A stretch of DNA of 64,000 nucleotides from Bacillus sp. REN3 (GTDB lineage Bacteria > Bacillota > Bacilli > Bacillales > Cytobacillaceae): contig NZ_JAERSD010000025.1 of NCBI RefSeq assembly GCF_017912555.1, forward strand, positions 1-64,000, read 5' to 3'. The notes under the pieces were generated by a model. The model was not told where the DNA came from, did not search any database, and saw only the letters and a list, made by a program, of their open reading frames with translations. Positions 55,799 through 64,000 of the stretch are shown piece after piece. Positions within the stretch are counted from its first letter, which is position 1. Every line of letters starts with the position of its first letter. The translations under genes and the position numbers were made by a program.

Positions 55799-57366
55799 GT
55801 CGGCAGCCCCTTTGAAGGAATCTCCTCCATTTGCTTGCGGAGCATGAATTTCTGGATTTTACCGCTTGCATTCCTCGGCAGCTGTTCTACGAAAAGGTAT
55901 TTCCGGGGCCGTTTGTAATTTGCCAGGCTGTCGCTGCTTTTGCACCATTCATCAAGGTCTCCCTCCGTGACGAGTGGGTCTTTTTTCACGACAAAAGCCG
56001 TTACGCTTTCTCCCCAACGATCATCCGGCTGGCCTACAACAGCTACATCAAGCACTCCTTCATGGGCATGGAGGACGTCCTCTACCTCGCGGGGATAGAC
56101 ATTCTCTCCACCGCTGATGATCATGTCGTCGACCCTGTCCTTCACCCATAAATAACCATCGTTATCCAGGTATCCGATATCACCCGAATGGTACCAGCCA
56201 TCGGCCATTGCCTTTTCAGTCGCTTCTTCCCGATTATAATAGCCAATCATCATGCACGGCCCCTGGACGATAATCTCCCCGCTTTCTCCCGGCGGCAGAG
56301 TATCTTCGGGATTTGAGACTCCATCCTCGTTCGGCCTGACAATCCTGATTTCATGATTCAGGCACGCCTGGCCAGCAGCACCTGCCTTCGTAAGCTGATC
56401 ATCCTCACCCAGGAATGTGATCGCCGGTCCCATCTCCGTCATGCCGTAAGCCTGGACAAGCTTGATCCCTAAACGATCATGGCAGGCGTGGACGAGAGAT
56501 GGCGCCATTGGCGCGGCTCCATAAAGTCCGAGCTTCAGGCTTTCGATATCATAGTCTGAGAGGTTTTCCTGCAAAAGCATGTTCCACATCGTCGGCGCAG
56601 CAAAGAATTTCGTGATTTTTTCAGAGGAAATCAACCTCAGGACATTTTTCGGTTCAAAATGGTGGAGGATGACATTGCTTCCGCCAGCATGGACTCTCGG
56701 AAGGAAGGCACAATGCAGTTCCGCGCAGTGGAACATTGGCGCTGTCACCAGCCCGACATCCCCGGATTCAAGCTTTGTTGCCGCGATGACAAGCAAGCTC
56801 TGCTCCGCTATACTCCGATGCTTGTGCATGACTCCCTTTGGCCTGCCAGTCGTGCCGCTAGTATACATGATGGCGTACAAATCATTTTCATCGATGTCAG
56901 CATGGACAGGATCTGCCTTTGCTGCCCTGACTTTTTCGTGGTAGCTTTTAGCATAGCCTGGCGGTTCCTCATCAATGAACCAGAAAGCGATATCCGGAAA
57001 CCGGTTTTCAATCGAGGTAATCACTGGCTCAAGAGCTTTTTCAAACAGGACAACTTTCGGTTCTGCATCCTTAAGGATAAAGGCGACTTCCTCGGACATC
57101 AGCCTGAAATTGATTGGATTGAACACCGCGCCGATTTTGGCGCAGGCAAAGAAAGCGGTTCCAAGTTCTTCGGTATTGAACAGGAAGGTCGAAACCCTGT
57201 CGCCTTTCCTGACACCTTCAGCAAGCAGCGCGTTTGCCAGCCTATTCACCTCATCATTCCATTCACGGTAAGTAAAGCGGACATTTTTGCGGACATCATG
57301 GAGAGCTTCTTTGTTCGGATACTTCTTCACCGTCAGGTCGAAAATCTTGCCGATTGTTGTACTCAA
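55795..57366 (-). CDS. Acyl-CoA ligase (AMP-binding), ligase 2 of operon
   Basis: About 523 aa. MYTSGTTGRPKGVMHKH (A3), QAYGMTEMGP, GWYHSGDIGYLD, ISGGENVYPREVED and the C-terminal Lys in NASGKIQKFML are intact. The start is most likely TTG 57366, with AGGAGG 7 nt upstream; ATG 57372 abuts that site and the frame to 57423 reads through it. Overlaps the CoA transferase by 4 bp. Confidence 0.88.
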   Translation of the reverse strand: MSTTIGKIFDLTVKKYPNKEALHDVRKNVRFTYREWNDEVNRLANALLAEGVRKGDRVSTFLFNTEELGTAFFACAKIGAVFNPINFRLMSEEVAFILKDAEPKVVLFEKALEPVITSIENRFPDIAFWFIDEEPPGYAKSYHEKVRAAKADPVHADIDENDLYAIMYTSGTTGRPKGVMHKHRSIAEQSLLVIAATKLESGDVGLVTAPMFHCAELHCAFLPRVHAGGSNVILHHFEPKNVLRLISSEKITKFFAAPTMWNMLLQENLSDYDIESLKLGLYGAAPMAPSLVHACHDRLGIKLVQAYGMTEMGPAITFLGEDDQLTKAGAAGQACLNHEIRIVRPNEDGVSNPEDTLPPGESGEIIVQGPCMMIGYYNREEATEKAMADGWYHSGDIGYLDNDGYLWVKDRVDDMIISGGENVYPREVEDVLHAHEGVLDVAVVGQPDDRWGESVTAFVVKKDPLVTEGDLDEWCKSSDSLANYKRPRKYLFVEQLPRNASGKIQKFMLRKQMEEIPSKGLPT

Positions 57367-57429
57367 TTTCATTCCTCCTTCAATGTCGATCCAAGGCTTT
57401 ACTGTGGTACCATCTTTTAGCATCTTTGA

Positions 57430-58584
57430 TCAATCAAGCCGTTCGATGATCGTCGCGTTTGCCATGCCATGGCCTTCGCACATCGTCTGCAAACCATAAC
57501 GGCCTCCAGTCCTTTCAAGTTCATGCATCATCGTCACCATCAGACGCGCTCCGCTCGCTCCAAGAGGGTGGCCAAGTGCGATTGCGCCTCCATTCGGATT
57601 CAGTTTGGCAGGGTCGGCGCCAGTCTCTTTAAGCCATGCCAGCGGCACAGGGGCAAACGCCTCATTCACTTCGAACACATCAATATTTTCCAGCTTCAGC
57701 CCAGACTTTTGCAGGGCTTTCTCTGTAGCCGGTATTGGTCCTGTGAGCATCAAGGTCGGATCGGATCCGACTACCACTCTTGTATGGACTATGAACCGGG
57801 GTCTTAATCCCAGTTCTTCAGCCGTATCCCTGCCCATCAACAAAAGTGCAGCCGCTCCATCGCTGATTTGGCTGGAATTCCCTGCATGGATGACTCCATC
57901 TTCCTTGAACACTGTCTTCAATCCGCCAAGCACGTCCGCTGTTGTCCCATCCCGTGGTCCGGAATCCTCGGTCATCCGTATTTTTTCTCCAGTTTCGCCG
58001 GTTACTTCAAGCGGCATGATCTCACGTTCAAAATAGCCTTCAGCCTGGGCCTTCAATGCCCGGCGGTGGCTTTCAGCAGAAAACTCATCAAGTTCCCTGC
58101 GGGTGAATCCGTATTTTTCGGCAATCCGCTCTGCGGACAAACCTTGATGGATCAATTCAAACCTGTCCTTCAGCTTCGGGCTGAATGGTTCAGCATTTTG
58201 ATAGTTCGACCCCATTGGCACCCTTGTCATATTCTCTACTCCGCCGGCAATCACGGCATCCATGTCCCCTGCAAGGATGGCCTGGGCAGCGAAGTGGACA
58301 GCCTGTTGGCTTGAACCGCATTGGCGATCAAGCGTGACACCCGGAACCTCTATTGGAAAACCGGCCGTCAACGCCGCAACCCTGGCAATATCACCCGCTT
58401 GCTCACAAGACTGGGTCACACATCCAAAAATCACATCCTCCACAAGCCCTGGGCTGATTCCAGCCCGTTTGACTACCTCCTTCAGCACCTCCGCAGCAAG
58501 GTCATCCGGGCGGATATCCTTAAGCAGACCCTTCCTTCTGCCTACCGGTGTCCTTACCCCTTCCACAATCACTACTTCACGCAT
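57430..58584 (-). CDS. Acetyl-CoA C-acyltransferase (thiolase)
   Basis: A 384-aa thiolase. Nucleophile Cys in TLDRQCGSSQQA (about residue 88), NEAFAPVPLAW, the His motif GGAIALGHPLGASGARL and the second Cys in MCEGHGMANA. It cleaves 3-ketoacyl-CoA (or makes acetoacetyl-CoA). AAAGGAAGG precedes ATG 58584. Confidence 0.94.
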   Translation of the reverse strand: MREVVIVEGVRTPVGRRKGLLKDIRPDDLAAEVLKEVVKRAGISPGLVEDVIFGCVTQSCEQAGDIARVAALTAGFPIEVPGVTLDRQCGSSQQAVHFAAQAILAGDMDAVIAGGVENMTRVPMGSNYQNAEPFSPKLKDRFELIHQGLSAERIAEKYGFTRRELDEFSAESHRRALKAQAEGYFEREIMPLEVTGETGEKIRMTEDSGPRDGTTADVLGGLKTVFKEDGVIHAGNSSQISDGAAALLLMGRDTAEELGLRPRFIVHTRVVVGSDPTLMLTGPIPATEKALQKSGLKLENIDVFEVNEAFAPVPLAWLKETGADPAKLNPNGGAIALGHPLGASGARLMVTMMHELERTGGRYGLQTMCEGHGMANATIIERLD

Positions 58585-58625
58585 CTAAACCTTCCTTTCT
58601 ATTCCATACTTTTTTCCTCAGCACC

Positions 58626-59771
58626 TCAAAGCCCCATATTCTTGGCGATGATCGTCTTCATGATTTCGTTCGTTCCCGCATAGATGCTGGCGACCGGAAT
58701 ATCCCGGAACCTCCTGGCAATCTCGTACTCTTCCATATAACCATAGCCGCCATGGAGCTGCATGCACTCGGCGGCAATTTTCCGGGCATTATCTGTCAGC
58801 TTCCACTTCGCCATCGAAACTTTGGTGACAATGTCCTGACCTTCGATATGCTCGGCGATCAGCTGGTCGAGAAAAGCTCGGCCCATTTCCGTTTCCGTTG
58901 CCATTTCGACAATTTTGAATTGTGTGTTCTGGAACTTGCTGATTGGCCTGCCGAATGCTTCACGGCTTTTCACATAGTCAATCGTCTGTCCCAGCATCGT
59001 CTCAGCAGCCACCTGTGCGGCAATCGCGACAAGCAGGCGCTCCTGCTGCAGCTTCTCCATCAGATAAAGGAAGCCCTTGCCCTCCTCGCCAAGCAGGTTG
59101 TCCTTCGGCACCCGGCAGTCCTCGAAAATGAGTTCTGCTGTATCCTGGCAGTGCAGCCCGACTTTATTCAGCTTCCTGCCCCGCGAAAAACCAGGTGCGT
59201 CCCGTTCAACCACAAGCAGGCTGACCCCTTTATGCTTTGGATTTGCCTTTGGATCAGTTTTGCAAGCTACAACAATCAAGTCGGATTGGATGCCGTTCGT
59301 GATGAATGTTTTCTGCCCATTCAAAATATAATAGTCTCCATCGAGTATCGCTGTGGTCTGGATGTTCGCCAAATCCGAACCGGTGCCTGGCTCGGTCATC
59401 GCAATCGCCGTTATGAATTCCCCCGTCGCGCACTTTGGCAGCCATCGCTGCTTCTGTTCCTCCGTACCATAGGCAGTAATATATGGCACCACGATATCAT
59501 TATGGAGGCCGACCCCGACAAGCCCGGAACCAACACGCTCAAGCTCTTCGTTGATGACCACGGAAAAGCCCCAGTCTACACCGCTGCCTCCATACTGTTC
59601 ATCTATATCCGGACAAAGGTACCCCTGCCCGCCCAGCTTAGTCCAGAAGGAACGCGGAACCATCCTTTCCTCCTCCCACTGATCATAAAATGGATATGCT
59701 TCTTTCTCTAAAAATTTCCTCAGCGACCTACGGAATATCTCATGGTCATCTGTTAAATAAGGATGTTTCAT
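58626..59771 (-). CDS. Acyl-CoA dehydrogenase (long-chain type)
   Basis: A 381-aa FAD flavoprotein. Signature AMTEPGTGSDLA, LHGGYGYMEEYEIARRFRD and C-terminal SIYAGTNEIMK. The residue used as catalytic base in short/medium-chain enzymes is Ala here; the Glu in LQQERL matches the base position of long-chain acyl-CoA dehydrogenases. Electrons would go to ETF encoded elsewhere. AAGGAG precedes ATG 59771. Confidence 0.92.
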   Translation of the reverse strand: MKHPYLTDDHEIFRRSLRKFLEKEAYPFYDQWEEERMVPRSFWTKLGGQGYLCPDIDEQYGGSGVDWGFSVVINEELERVGSGLVGVGLHNDIVVPYITAYGTEEQKQRWLPKCATGEFITAIAMTEPGTGSDLANIQTTAILDGDYYILNGQKTFITNGIQSDLIVVACKTDPKANPKHKGVSLLVVERDAPGFSRGRKLNKVGLHCQDTAELIFEDCRVPKDNLLGEEGKGFLYLMEKLQQERLLVAIAAQVAAETMLGQTIDYVKSREAFGRPISKFQNTQFKIVEMATETEMGRAFLDQLIAEHIEGQDIVTKVSMAKWKLTDNARKIAAECMQLHGGYGYMEEYEIARRFRDIPVASIYAGTNEIMKTIIAKNMGL

Positions 59772-59801
59772 TTCGTCTCTCCTTCCACATTTGCAGCCCC
59801 T

Positions 59802-61325
59802 TTATAGCTTTACTTCACTCAGCCTTTGCCGGAGCTGGTATTTCAGTATTTTCCCGGAAGCATTCCGTGGAAGTGCCTCCTCGATGAAAATCCTTCTTGG
59901 GACCTTATAGCCCGCGAGCTTTTGGCGGCAAAAGCTTTTCAGTTCCTGTTCATCGACCATTGCATCCTGTTTTGGCACTATGACGGCACACACGGCTTCT
60001 CCCCATACTTCATCGGGAAGGCCGATGATTGCCGCTTCCAGTACAGCGGGATGCTCATACAAGATTTCCTCCACTTCGATTGAATACACGTTCTCCCCGC
60101 CGGAAATGATCATATCCTTCTTCCGGTCGACGAGCGTGATGTAACCTTCTTCATCGATGGTCGCAAGGTCGCCTGTATATAGCCAGCCGTCCTTTATTGT
60201 TTTTGCAGTTTCTTCTGGCTTCCGGTAATACTCTTTCATGATCGATTCTCCCTTGAGGATGAACTCTCCCACCCCGCCCGGCAGGACGTCCTCGCCTTCC
60301 TCATTGACCACTCGCGCTTCTGTCAGAAAAGCAGCCTTGCCCCCCTTGCCGAGATGATGCCTATGCCCTTCCGGATCGAGGAGGATCCCGCCTGGACCAG
60401 CTTCAGTCAAGCCGCAAAGATTATAGAACTGGTCAGTCCGGAACAGTTCGATGCTTTTGCGGACAAGCTCAGGCGGCATCGGCGCTGCGCCATACCCGCA
60501 TCTTTTTATCGCAGAAAGATCATAGCCAGCTGCATTCGGCACCTGGAGCATGAAGTTGTACATGGCCGGAACTCCGAAGAAGTGAGTGATTTTATGTTCC
60601 TGGATTGCTTCAAGCGTTTTTACCGGGTGGAAATCGCGATGGATGAAATGCGTTGCCCCAAGGACAATCCCTGATATCAAAAATAGATTCAACTGGGCGG
60701 AATGGAATAACGGCGCAATATGGAGAAAACGTTCCTGCTGGTTGATGCCCATGCTGATCATCATGGTCAGGCCGACATTGAAGACCCGCTTGTGGTCGAA
60801 TAAGGCTCCTTTTGGCCTTCCGGTCGTGCCGGAAGTGTACAGGATTTCGAGGTCGTCATCCTCGCAGACATCCAGTTGCGGGTTAACGACGCTTTCCGCG
60901 TAGATTCCAGCAAAAGAAAGATGTCCCGGCACGTTCGCGGCACCTGAAACAACGACATGCTCCACCCCTGCTCCCTGCCTTGCCCCAGCGATGACATCCT
61001 CGAACTCGTCATCGCAGAAAACAAGCGATGTACCTGACTGTTCAAGAATGTAATGTACTTCAGAAGCTGTTAAGCGAAAATTAATCGGGACGACGACAGC
61101 ACCAATTTTGGCGCTTGCAAAAAAAGCAAAAACAAAGTAATCGGAGTTCTTCATCATCAGTGCAATCCTGTCTCCCTTCCGGATTCCAAGAGCAAGCAGA
61201 CCATGGGCAAGCCTGTTCACCTCTTCATTGAATTGCCTGTAGGTATACTCCCTTCCTTCACAGACGATCACAAGCTTCCCGGGTGTCTTCCTCGCATTTT
61301 GCTCCAAATATGAACCGATATCCAT
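59802..61325 (-). CDS. Acyl-CoA ligase (AMP-binding), ligase 3, first operon gene
   Basis: About 507 aa. LYTSGTTGRPKGALFDHK (A3), NLCGLTEAGPGG, GWLYTGDLATIDEEGY, MIISGGENVYSIEVEE and the Lys in NASGKILKYQLR. ATG 61325 has GGGGGAG 7 nt upstream and gives MDIGSYLEQ; the frame to 61358 is too long. A sigma-54 promoter begins 43 bp upstream. Confidence 0.92.
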   Translation of the reverse strand: MDIGSYLEQNARKTPGKLVIVCEGREYTYRQFNEEVNRLAHGLLALGIRKGDRIALMMKNSDYFVFAFFASAKIGAVVVPINFRLTASEVHYILEQSGTSLVFCDDEFEDVIAGARQGAGVEHVVVSGAANVPGHLSFAGIYAESVVNPQLDVCEDDDLEILYTSGTTGRPKGALFDHKRVFNVGLTMMISMGINQQERFLHIAPLFHSAQLNLFLISGIVLGATHFIHRDFHPVKTLEAIQEHKITHFFGVPAMYNFMLQVPNAAGYDLSAIKRCGYGAAPMPPELVRKSIELFRTDQFYNLCGLTEAGPGGILLDPEGHRHHLGKGGKAAFLTEARVVNEEGEDVLPGGVGEFILKGESIMKEYYRKPEETAKTIKDGWLYTGDLATIDEEGYITLVDRKKDMIISGGENVYSIEVEEILYEHPAVLEAAIIGLPDEVWGEAVCAVIVPKQDAMVDEQELKSFCRQKLAGYKVPRRIFIEEALPRNASGKILKYQLRQRLSEVKL

Positions 61326-61367
61326 CCGCCATCTCCCCCTTTTTAATAATGGACTCAATTATGTTCT

Positions 61368-61383
61368 TGCAATAATTGTGCCA
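61368..61383 (-). promoter_or_regulatory. Sigma-54 (-24/-12) promoter of the acyl-CoA operon
   Basis: Minus strand TGGCAC-AATTA-TTGCA is a perfect match to the SigL/sigma-54 consensus TGGCAC-N5-TTGCW. It lies 43 bp before the first operon gene, beside a gene for a sigma-54 activator. Expected transcription start near 61358. Confidence 0.92.
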
Positions 61384-61444
61384 ATTTTCAAAAAAACACG
61401 AGAGATAGCCTTTTCAATGAATAAGATAGGTCACCAAAATGAAA

Positions 61445-61467
61445 AGGTGTCCGGATTTTGGACACCT
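61445..61467. terminator. Dyad after the activator operon: terminator and/or enhancer site
   Basis: AGGTGTCC-GGATTTT-GGACACCT. On the minus strand it is followed by TTTTCATTTT, which fits a terminator for the activator operon. It is also centred about 97 bp upstream of the sigma-54 start, where activator sites are found. Confidence 0.75.
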
Positions 61468-61496
61468 GATTTGGACGGTGGCGTTTTTACTCTCTT

Positions 61497-61649
61497 TCAT
61501 CGCTCCGTTTCAATATTGATAGACTTGACCCAGAATAAAACCGGGATCGTGAAGACGTACTGTCTTTGGTGATCTGGTAAATAGATAAACAAGAGAATGG
61601 CTGCCAGCAGAAATAGAGGAAGCAGCAGCCAATACTTTTTCCAATGCAT
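61497..61649 (-). CDS. Small single-pass membrane protein, operon partner of the sigma-54 activator
   Basis: 50 aa beginning MHWKKYWLLLPLFLLAAILL: one TM helix with a short basic N-terminus, then a hydrophilic tail with FTIPVLFWVKSINIETER. AAGGGA stands 6 nt before ATG 61649, and the start is only 10 nt after the activator stop, followed by a terminator. Unrecognised family. Confidence 0.7.
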   Translation of the reverse strand: MHWKKYWLLLPLFLLAAILLFIYLPDHQRQYVFTIPVLFWVKSINIETER

Positions 61650-61659
61650 CCTTTTTCCC

Positions 61660-63708
61660 TTATACTGTCAGCTGATATTTCTTCAATTTTTCATATAGCC
61701 CCGAACGGCTGATCCCAAGCATCCGTGCCGCCTGCGCTTTATTTCCATTCGTTTGCATCAGCGCTTTGCGGATTGCTCCAAGCTCGGCATCTTCAACAAG
61801 ACTGGTCCTGACAGGGGGCTGGTCGGCAATTTGGCTGACAAGATAGCCCGGCAAGTCTTCGGATTGGATTTTCCCATGCTCGGCAAAGGTCATTGCCCGT
61901 TCCAGGACATTCCTTAGTTCACGGACGTTGCCAGGCCATTCGTAATGCAGCAAGGCTTCCATTGCCTGCTGTGAAATGCCTGTTATCGTTGTGCCAAGCA
62001 TCGAATTAAGTTCCTTCATCAAGTTCTCGATCAGGTATTCGATATCCCGTATGCGTTCGCGCAATGGCGGGATATTCAACGAGATGACATTCAGCCTGTA
62101 ATATAAATCTTCCCTGAATTCACCCTCCTTGACCATTTTTTCAAGATTCCTGTTTGTCGCGGCGATGATCCGGACATCGACCTTGACGCGGATATTGCCT
62201 CCGACCCGGTAAAACTCCCGCTCCTGGAGCACCCTTAACAATTTCGCCTGCAGGGCCAGCGACATATCTCCGATTTCATCAAGGAAAAGGGTTCCTCCAT
62301 TCGCAAGATCGAACTTCCCGATTTTGCCTCGCTGCTTCGCACCGGTGAATGCCCCTTCTTCATAGCCGAAAAACTCGGATTCGAGTAAGTCTTCCGGAAT
62401 CGCAGCACAATTGACAACGACAAACTTGCCATCATTTCTTGCGCTGCTATTGTGGATGGCATGGGCGAACAATTCCTTCCCTGTGCCGCTCTCACCGCGA
62501 ATCAGGACGGTCGATCGGCCTTTAGCGGCTTTGGCTGCACTTTTCTTCAGTTTTTCCATGTAATGGTCCTCGCTGAAAATGTGCTCCCACGTAAATCTTG
62601 CAGACTCGGATTTCTGCAGCTGCTGGTGATAGAAACTTGCTTTGCTTTCCGCCTTCTGAAGCCGTTTGAACAGTTCGTTCACCTCGTTCAGCTGGCGGAA
62701 CATCACCTTCCCGATTGCCCCGATCACCTTGCCATCTTTTTGGATCGGTATTCGATGGACAATATATTTGATGCCATTCACTTCGTTAAAATTGCTGATA
62801 TCCGCTGATTCAGTTTCGAATACCTTTGTAAGCTTCAACTGGGGCAGAACCTTATCAACATGGCTTTGAAATACTTCAGCTTTTTTGAGATTGAACAATT
62901 CCAGCAATGGCGGGCTGACCATTGTGATTTTCCCCTGTTCATCCGTCATAAGAATGCCGTCATAAGCGTGTTCCAGCACCGTTTCGACCGTCAGCTTCAA
63001 TTTTTTTACTGCCTGCAGCTCTTCAGCCAGCTTCTCAAGCTCGGATACATCCTGGAACAGGATGATTTTTCCCTGTTCATGGCTGACCGTTTCATAGGAG
63101 GTAATATGGAGGATCGATCTATACCTTTCACTATAGCGATGCTGGCCACTGTCCAAGGGCAGGCCGTGGAATACCGCCTGGAGCTCTTGCCCAAGGATCG
63201 ATTCTTCCGAACGGCTGCTGATTTTCAATAAAGCTTCGTTCGTGTAGATAATCCTCCCTTTTTCGTCCGTCATCAATACACCTATATTAGAATGCTTGAG
63301 GATTTTTTCCAGCTGCTCCTTCAGCGAATTAGCGGATTTCAGCAGGGACATGACCATTTCGGTTTTCGTCAGCAGCCCGACAACCCTTCCTTCCTGATCA
63401 AGGACAACGCCTGTACCAACTTTGCTTGTTTTCACCCGTTCTTCGATCTGATCGTATGGTGTATCGATCCGAAGCGTCTGTACTTCCTCTTTTATGTAGT
63501 TTTTGATTGGAGCATCAAGCGGATTGCCATCAAGGACCATCTGGTAGAGCCCGCTCCGCGTAAAGATTCCTTTTAACTTTTCGCCGGCGTCTGTCACCGG
63601 AAGCACATTCCACTTCTTCAGCCTTATGAGTTGGATCGCTTCTCTGAGTGTTGTCTCTTCCGTTACCGTGCAATCAACCCTGGTAACAATATCCTTGAAA
63701 TCAATCAT
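61660..63708 (-). CDS. Sigma-54-dependent transcriptional activator with CBS and PAS domains
   Basis: A 682-aa protein. Two CBS motifs (about 1-120), two PAS domains (about 130-235 and 245-350), AAA+ domain (about 375-600) with Walker A GESGTGKE, the sigma-54 contact loop GAFTGA, Walker [13 protein letters not shown] and R-finger region, then a Fis-type HTH ([20 protein letters not shown]). No receiver domain, so it senses a ligand through CBS (often adenosyl ligands) or PAS. ATG 63708 has GGGGG 6 nt upstream. Likely activator of the acyl-CoA operon downstream. Confidence 0.95.
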   Translation of the reverse strand: MIDFKDIVTRVDCTVTEETTLREAIQLIRLKKWNVLPVTDAGEKLKGIFTRSGLYQMVLDGNPLDAPIKNYIKEEVQTLRIDTPYDQIEERVKTSKVGTGVVLDQEGRVVGLLTKTEMVMSLLKSANSLKEQLEKILKHSNIGVLMTDEKGRIIYTNEALLKISSRSEESILGQELQAVFHGLPLDSGQHRYSERYRSILHITSYETVSHEQGKIILFQDVSELEKLAEELQAVKKLKLTVETVLEHAYDGILMTDEQGKITMVSPPLLELFNLKKAEVFQSHVDKVLPQLKLTKVFETESADISNFNEVNGIKYIVHRIPIQKDGKVIGAIGKVMFRQLNEVNELFKRLQKAESKASFYHQQLQKSESARFTWEHIFSEDHYMEKLKKSAAKAAKGRSTVLIRGESGTGKELFAHAIHNSSARNDGKFVVVNCAAIPEDLLESEFFGYEEGAFTGAKQRGKIGKFDLANGGTLFLDEIGDMSLALQAKLLRVLQEREFYRVGGNIRVKVDVRIIAATNRNLEKMVKEGEFREDLYYRLNVISLNIPPLRERIRDIEYLIENLMKELNSMLGTTITGISQQAMEALLHYEWPGNVRELRNVLERAMTFAEHGKIQSEDLPGYLVSQIADQPPVRTSLVEDAELGAIRKALMQTNGNKAQAARMLGISRSGLYEKLKKYQLTV

Positions 63709-63727
63709 CCAATACCCCCTTCTGGAT

Positions 63728-63742
63728 AGATTTCTGAAAATT
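63728..63742. promoter_or_regulatory. CodY-box-like sequence at the activator promoter
   Basis: AGATTTCTGAAAATT matches AATTTTCWGAAAATT at 13 of 15 positions, between the -10 and the start codon of the activator gene. Confidence 0.5.
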
Positions 63743-63753
63743 CTGTTGCTTTC

Positions 63754-63782
63754 ATTATAAGCCTTCTCTCAGGAAAGGTACA
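63754..63782 (-). promoter_or_regulatory. Sigma-A promoter of the activator gene
   Basis: Minus strand -10 TATAAT (63754-63759) is perfect; the -35 TGTACC (63777-63782, 17-bp spacer) is weak. Confidence 0.6.
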
Positions 63783-63787
63783 CCACG

Positions 63788-63823
63788 AAAAAAGTCTGCC
63801 CCATGTCTGGAGCAGACTTTTTG
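63788..63823. terminator. Terminator of the right-edge SDR gene
   Basis: AAAAAAGTCTGC ... GCAGACTTTTT, usable on the minus strand for the gene ending at 63836. Confidence 0.85.
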
Positions 63824-63835
63824 TTTGATCCGCTA

Positions 63836-64000
63836 TTATTTCGGCTGCATTCGGATGCCGCCATCAAGGCGGATCGTTTCCCCATTCAGCATTGGATTCG
63901 TAATGATGCTTTCTGTCAGCAGTGCATACTCATCCGGAAAGCCGAGCCGCTGAGGGAACGGTACCATTTTTCCAAGTGAATCCCTCGCTTCGGCAGGAAG
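63836..64000 (-). CDS. SDR dehydrogenase C-terminus (3-hydroxyacyl-CoA dehydrogenase type 2-like), partial
   Basis: The last 54 residues of a short-chain dehydrogenase, truncated by the window edge. Segments [15 protein letters not shown] and [14 protein letters not shown] resemble 3-hydroxyacyl-CoA dehydrogenase type 2 (HSD17B10-like) enzymes. If so, it would supply the hydroxyacyl step missing from the acyl-CoA operon. Confidence 0.75.
   Translation of the reverse strand, partial: LPAEARDSLGKMVPFPQRLGFPDEYALLTESIITNPMLNGETIRLDGGIRMQPK

Overview
The window looks like chromosomal DNA of an endospore-forming member of the Bacillaceae (Bacillus sensu lato). The evidence is a Bacillus-type 16S rRNA 5' end at the left edge, three small acid-soluble spore protein genes, PerR with its operator, and long gene-order agreement with the yfhD-to-rrnD stretch of Bacillus subtilis. 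That backbone, read from the right, is yfhD-yfhE-yfhF-recX-yfhH-sspK-yfhJ-yfhP-mutY-yfhS-fabL-sspE-ygaB-ygaC-ygaD, then ygaE, gsaB, bcp (ygaF), perR, ygzB, ygxA and an rrn operon. Family names come from reading the translated sequences by eye; no database search was run.

Layout. 1-700: start of an rRNA operon (minus strand) with two tandem promoters and a boxA. 0.7-10.9 kb: ygxA, ygzB, perR, cobalamin adenosyltransferase, a D-2-hydroxyacid dehydrogenase, bcp, a two-TM K+ channel, a three-gene ABC-2 exporter, a DUF2071 protein and gsaB. 11-17.5 kb: an orphan glutamate synthase large subunit, followed by about 1.3 kb of 52-bp tandem repeats (about 25 units). 17.5-26.3 kb: ygaE, a five-gene oligopeptide/dipeptide ABC importer and ygaD. 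26.7-37.2 kb: the yfh/yga housekeeping and spore block. It ends in a DnaA-box-rich intergenic region and an alpha/beta SASP gene. 37.5-47.8 kb: a C4-dicarboxylate island with two near-identical DcuA antiporters flanking aspartase and a three-subunit succinate dehydrogenase/fumarate reductase, plus a divergent GlnK/GlnL-type two-component system. 48-52.7 kb: a heterodimeric YfiBC-type ABC exporter and an sdpRI pair. 53-61.3 kb: a six-gene acyl-CoA operon with three acyl-CoA ligases, a CaiB-type CoA transferase, a thiolase and an acyl-CoA dehydrogenase. A textbook sigma-54 promoter precedes it, and a CBS-PAS-AAA+ sigma-54 activator is encoded just upstream. The right edge carries the end of an SDR dehydrogenase gene.

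How the parts work together (inference). The dcuA-aspA-sdhCAB-dcuA island can import aspartate or fumarate, deaminate aspartate to fumarate, reduce fumarate at the membrane and export succinate. Both dcuA genes have a TGTGA-N6-TCACA-like palindrome upstream, which fits oxygen or redox control. The acyl-CoA operon appears to be switched by its neighbouring sigma-54 activator, whose own promoter carries a CodY-box-like sequence. The least explained features are the 52-bp tandem array, the glutamate synthase start where the Shine-Dalgarno and the start codon are separated by a hairpin, and the DnaA-box cluster near 36.5 kb.
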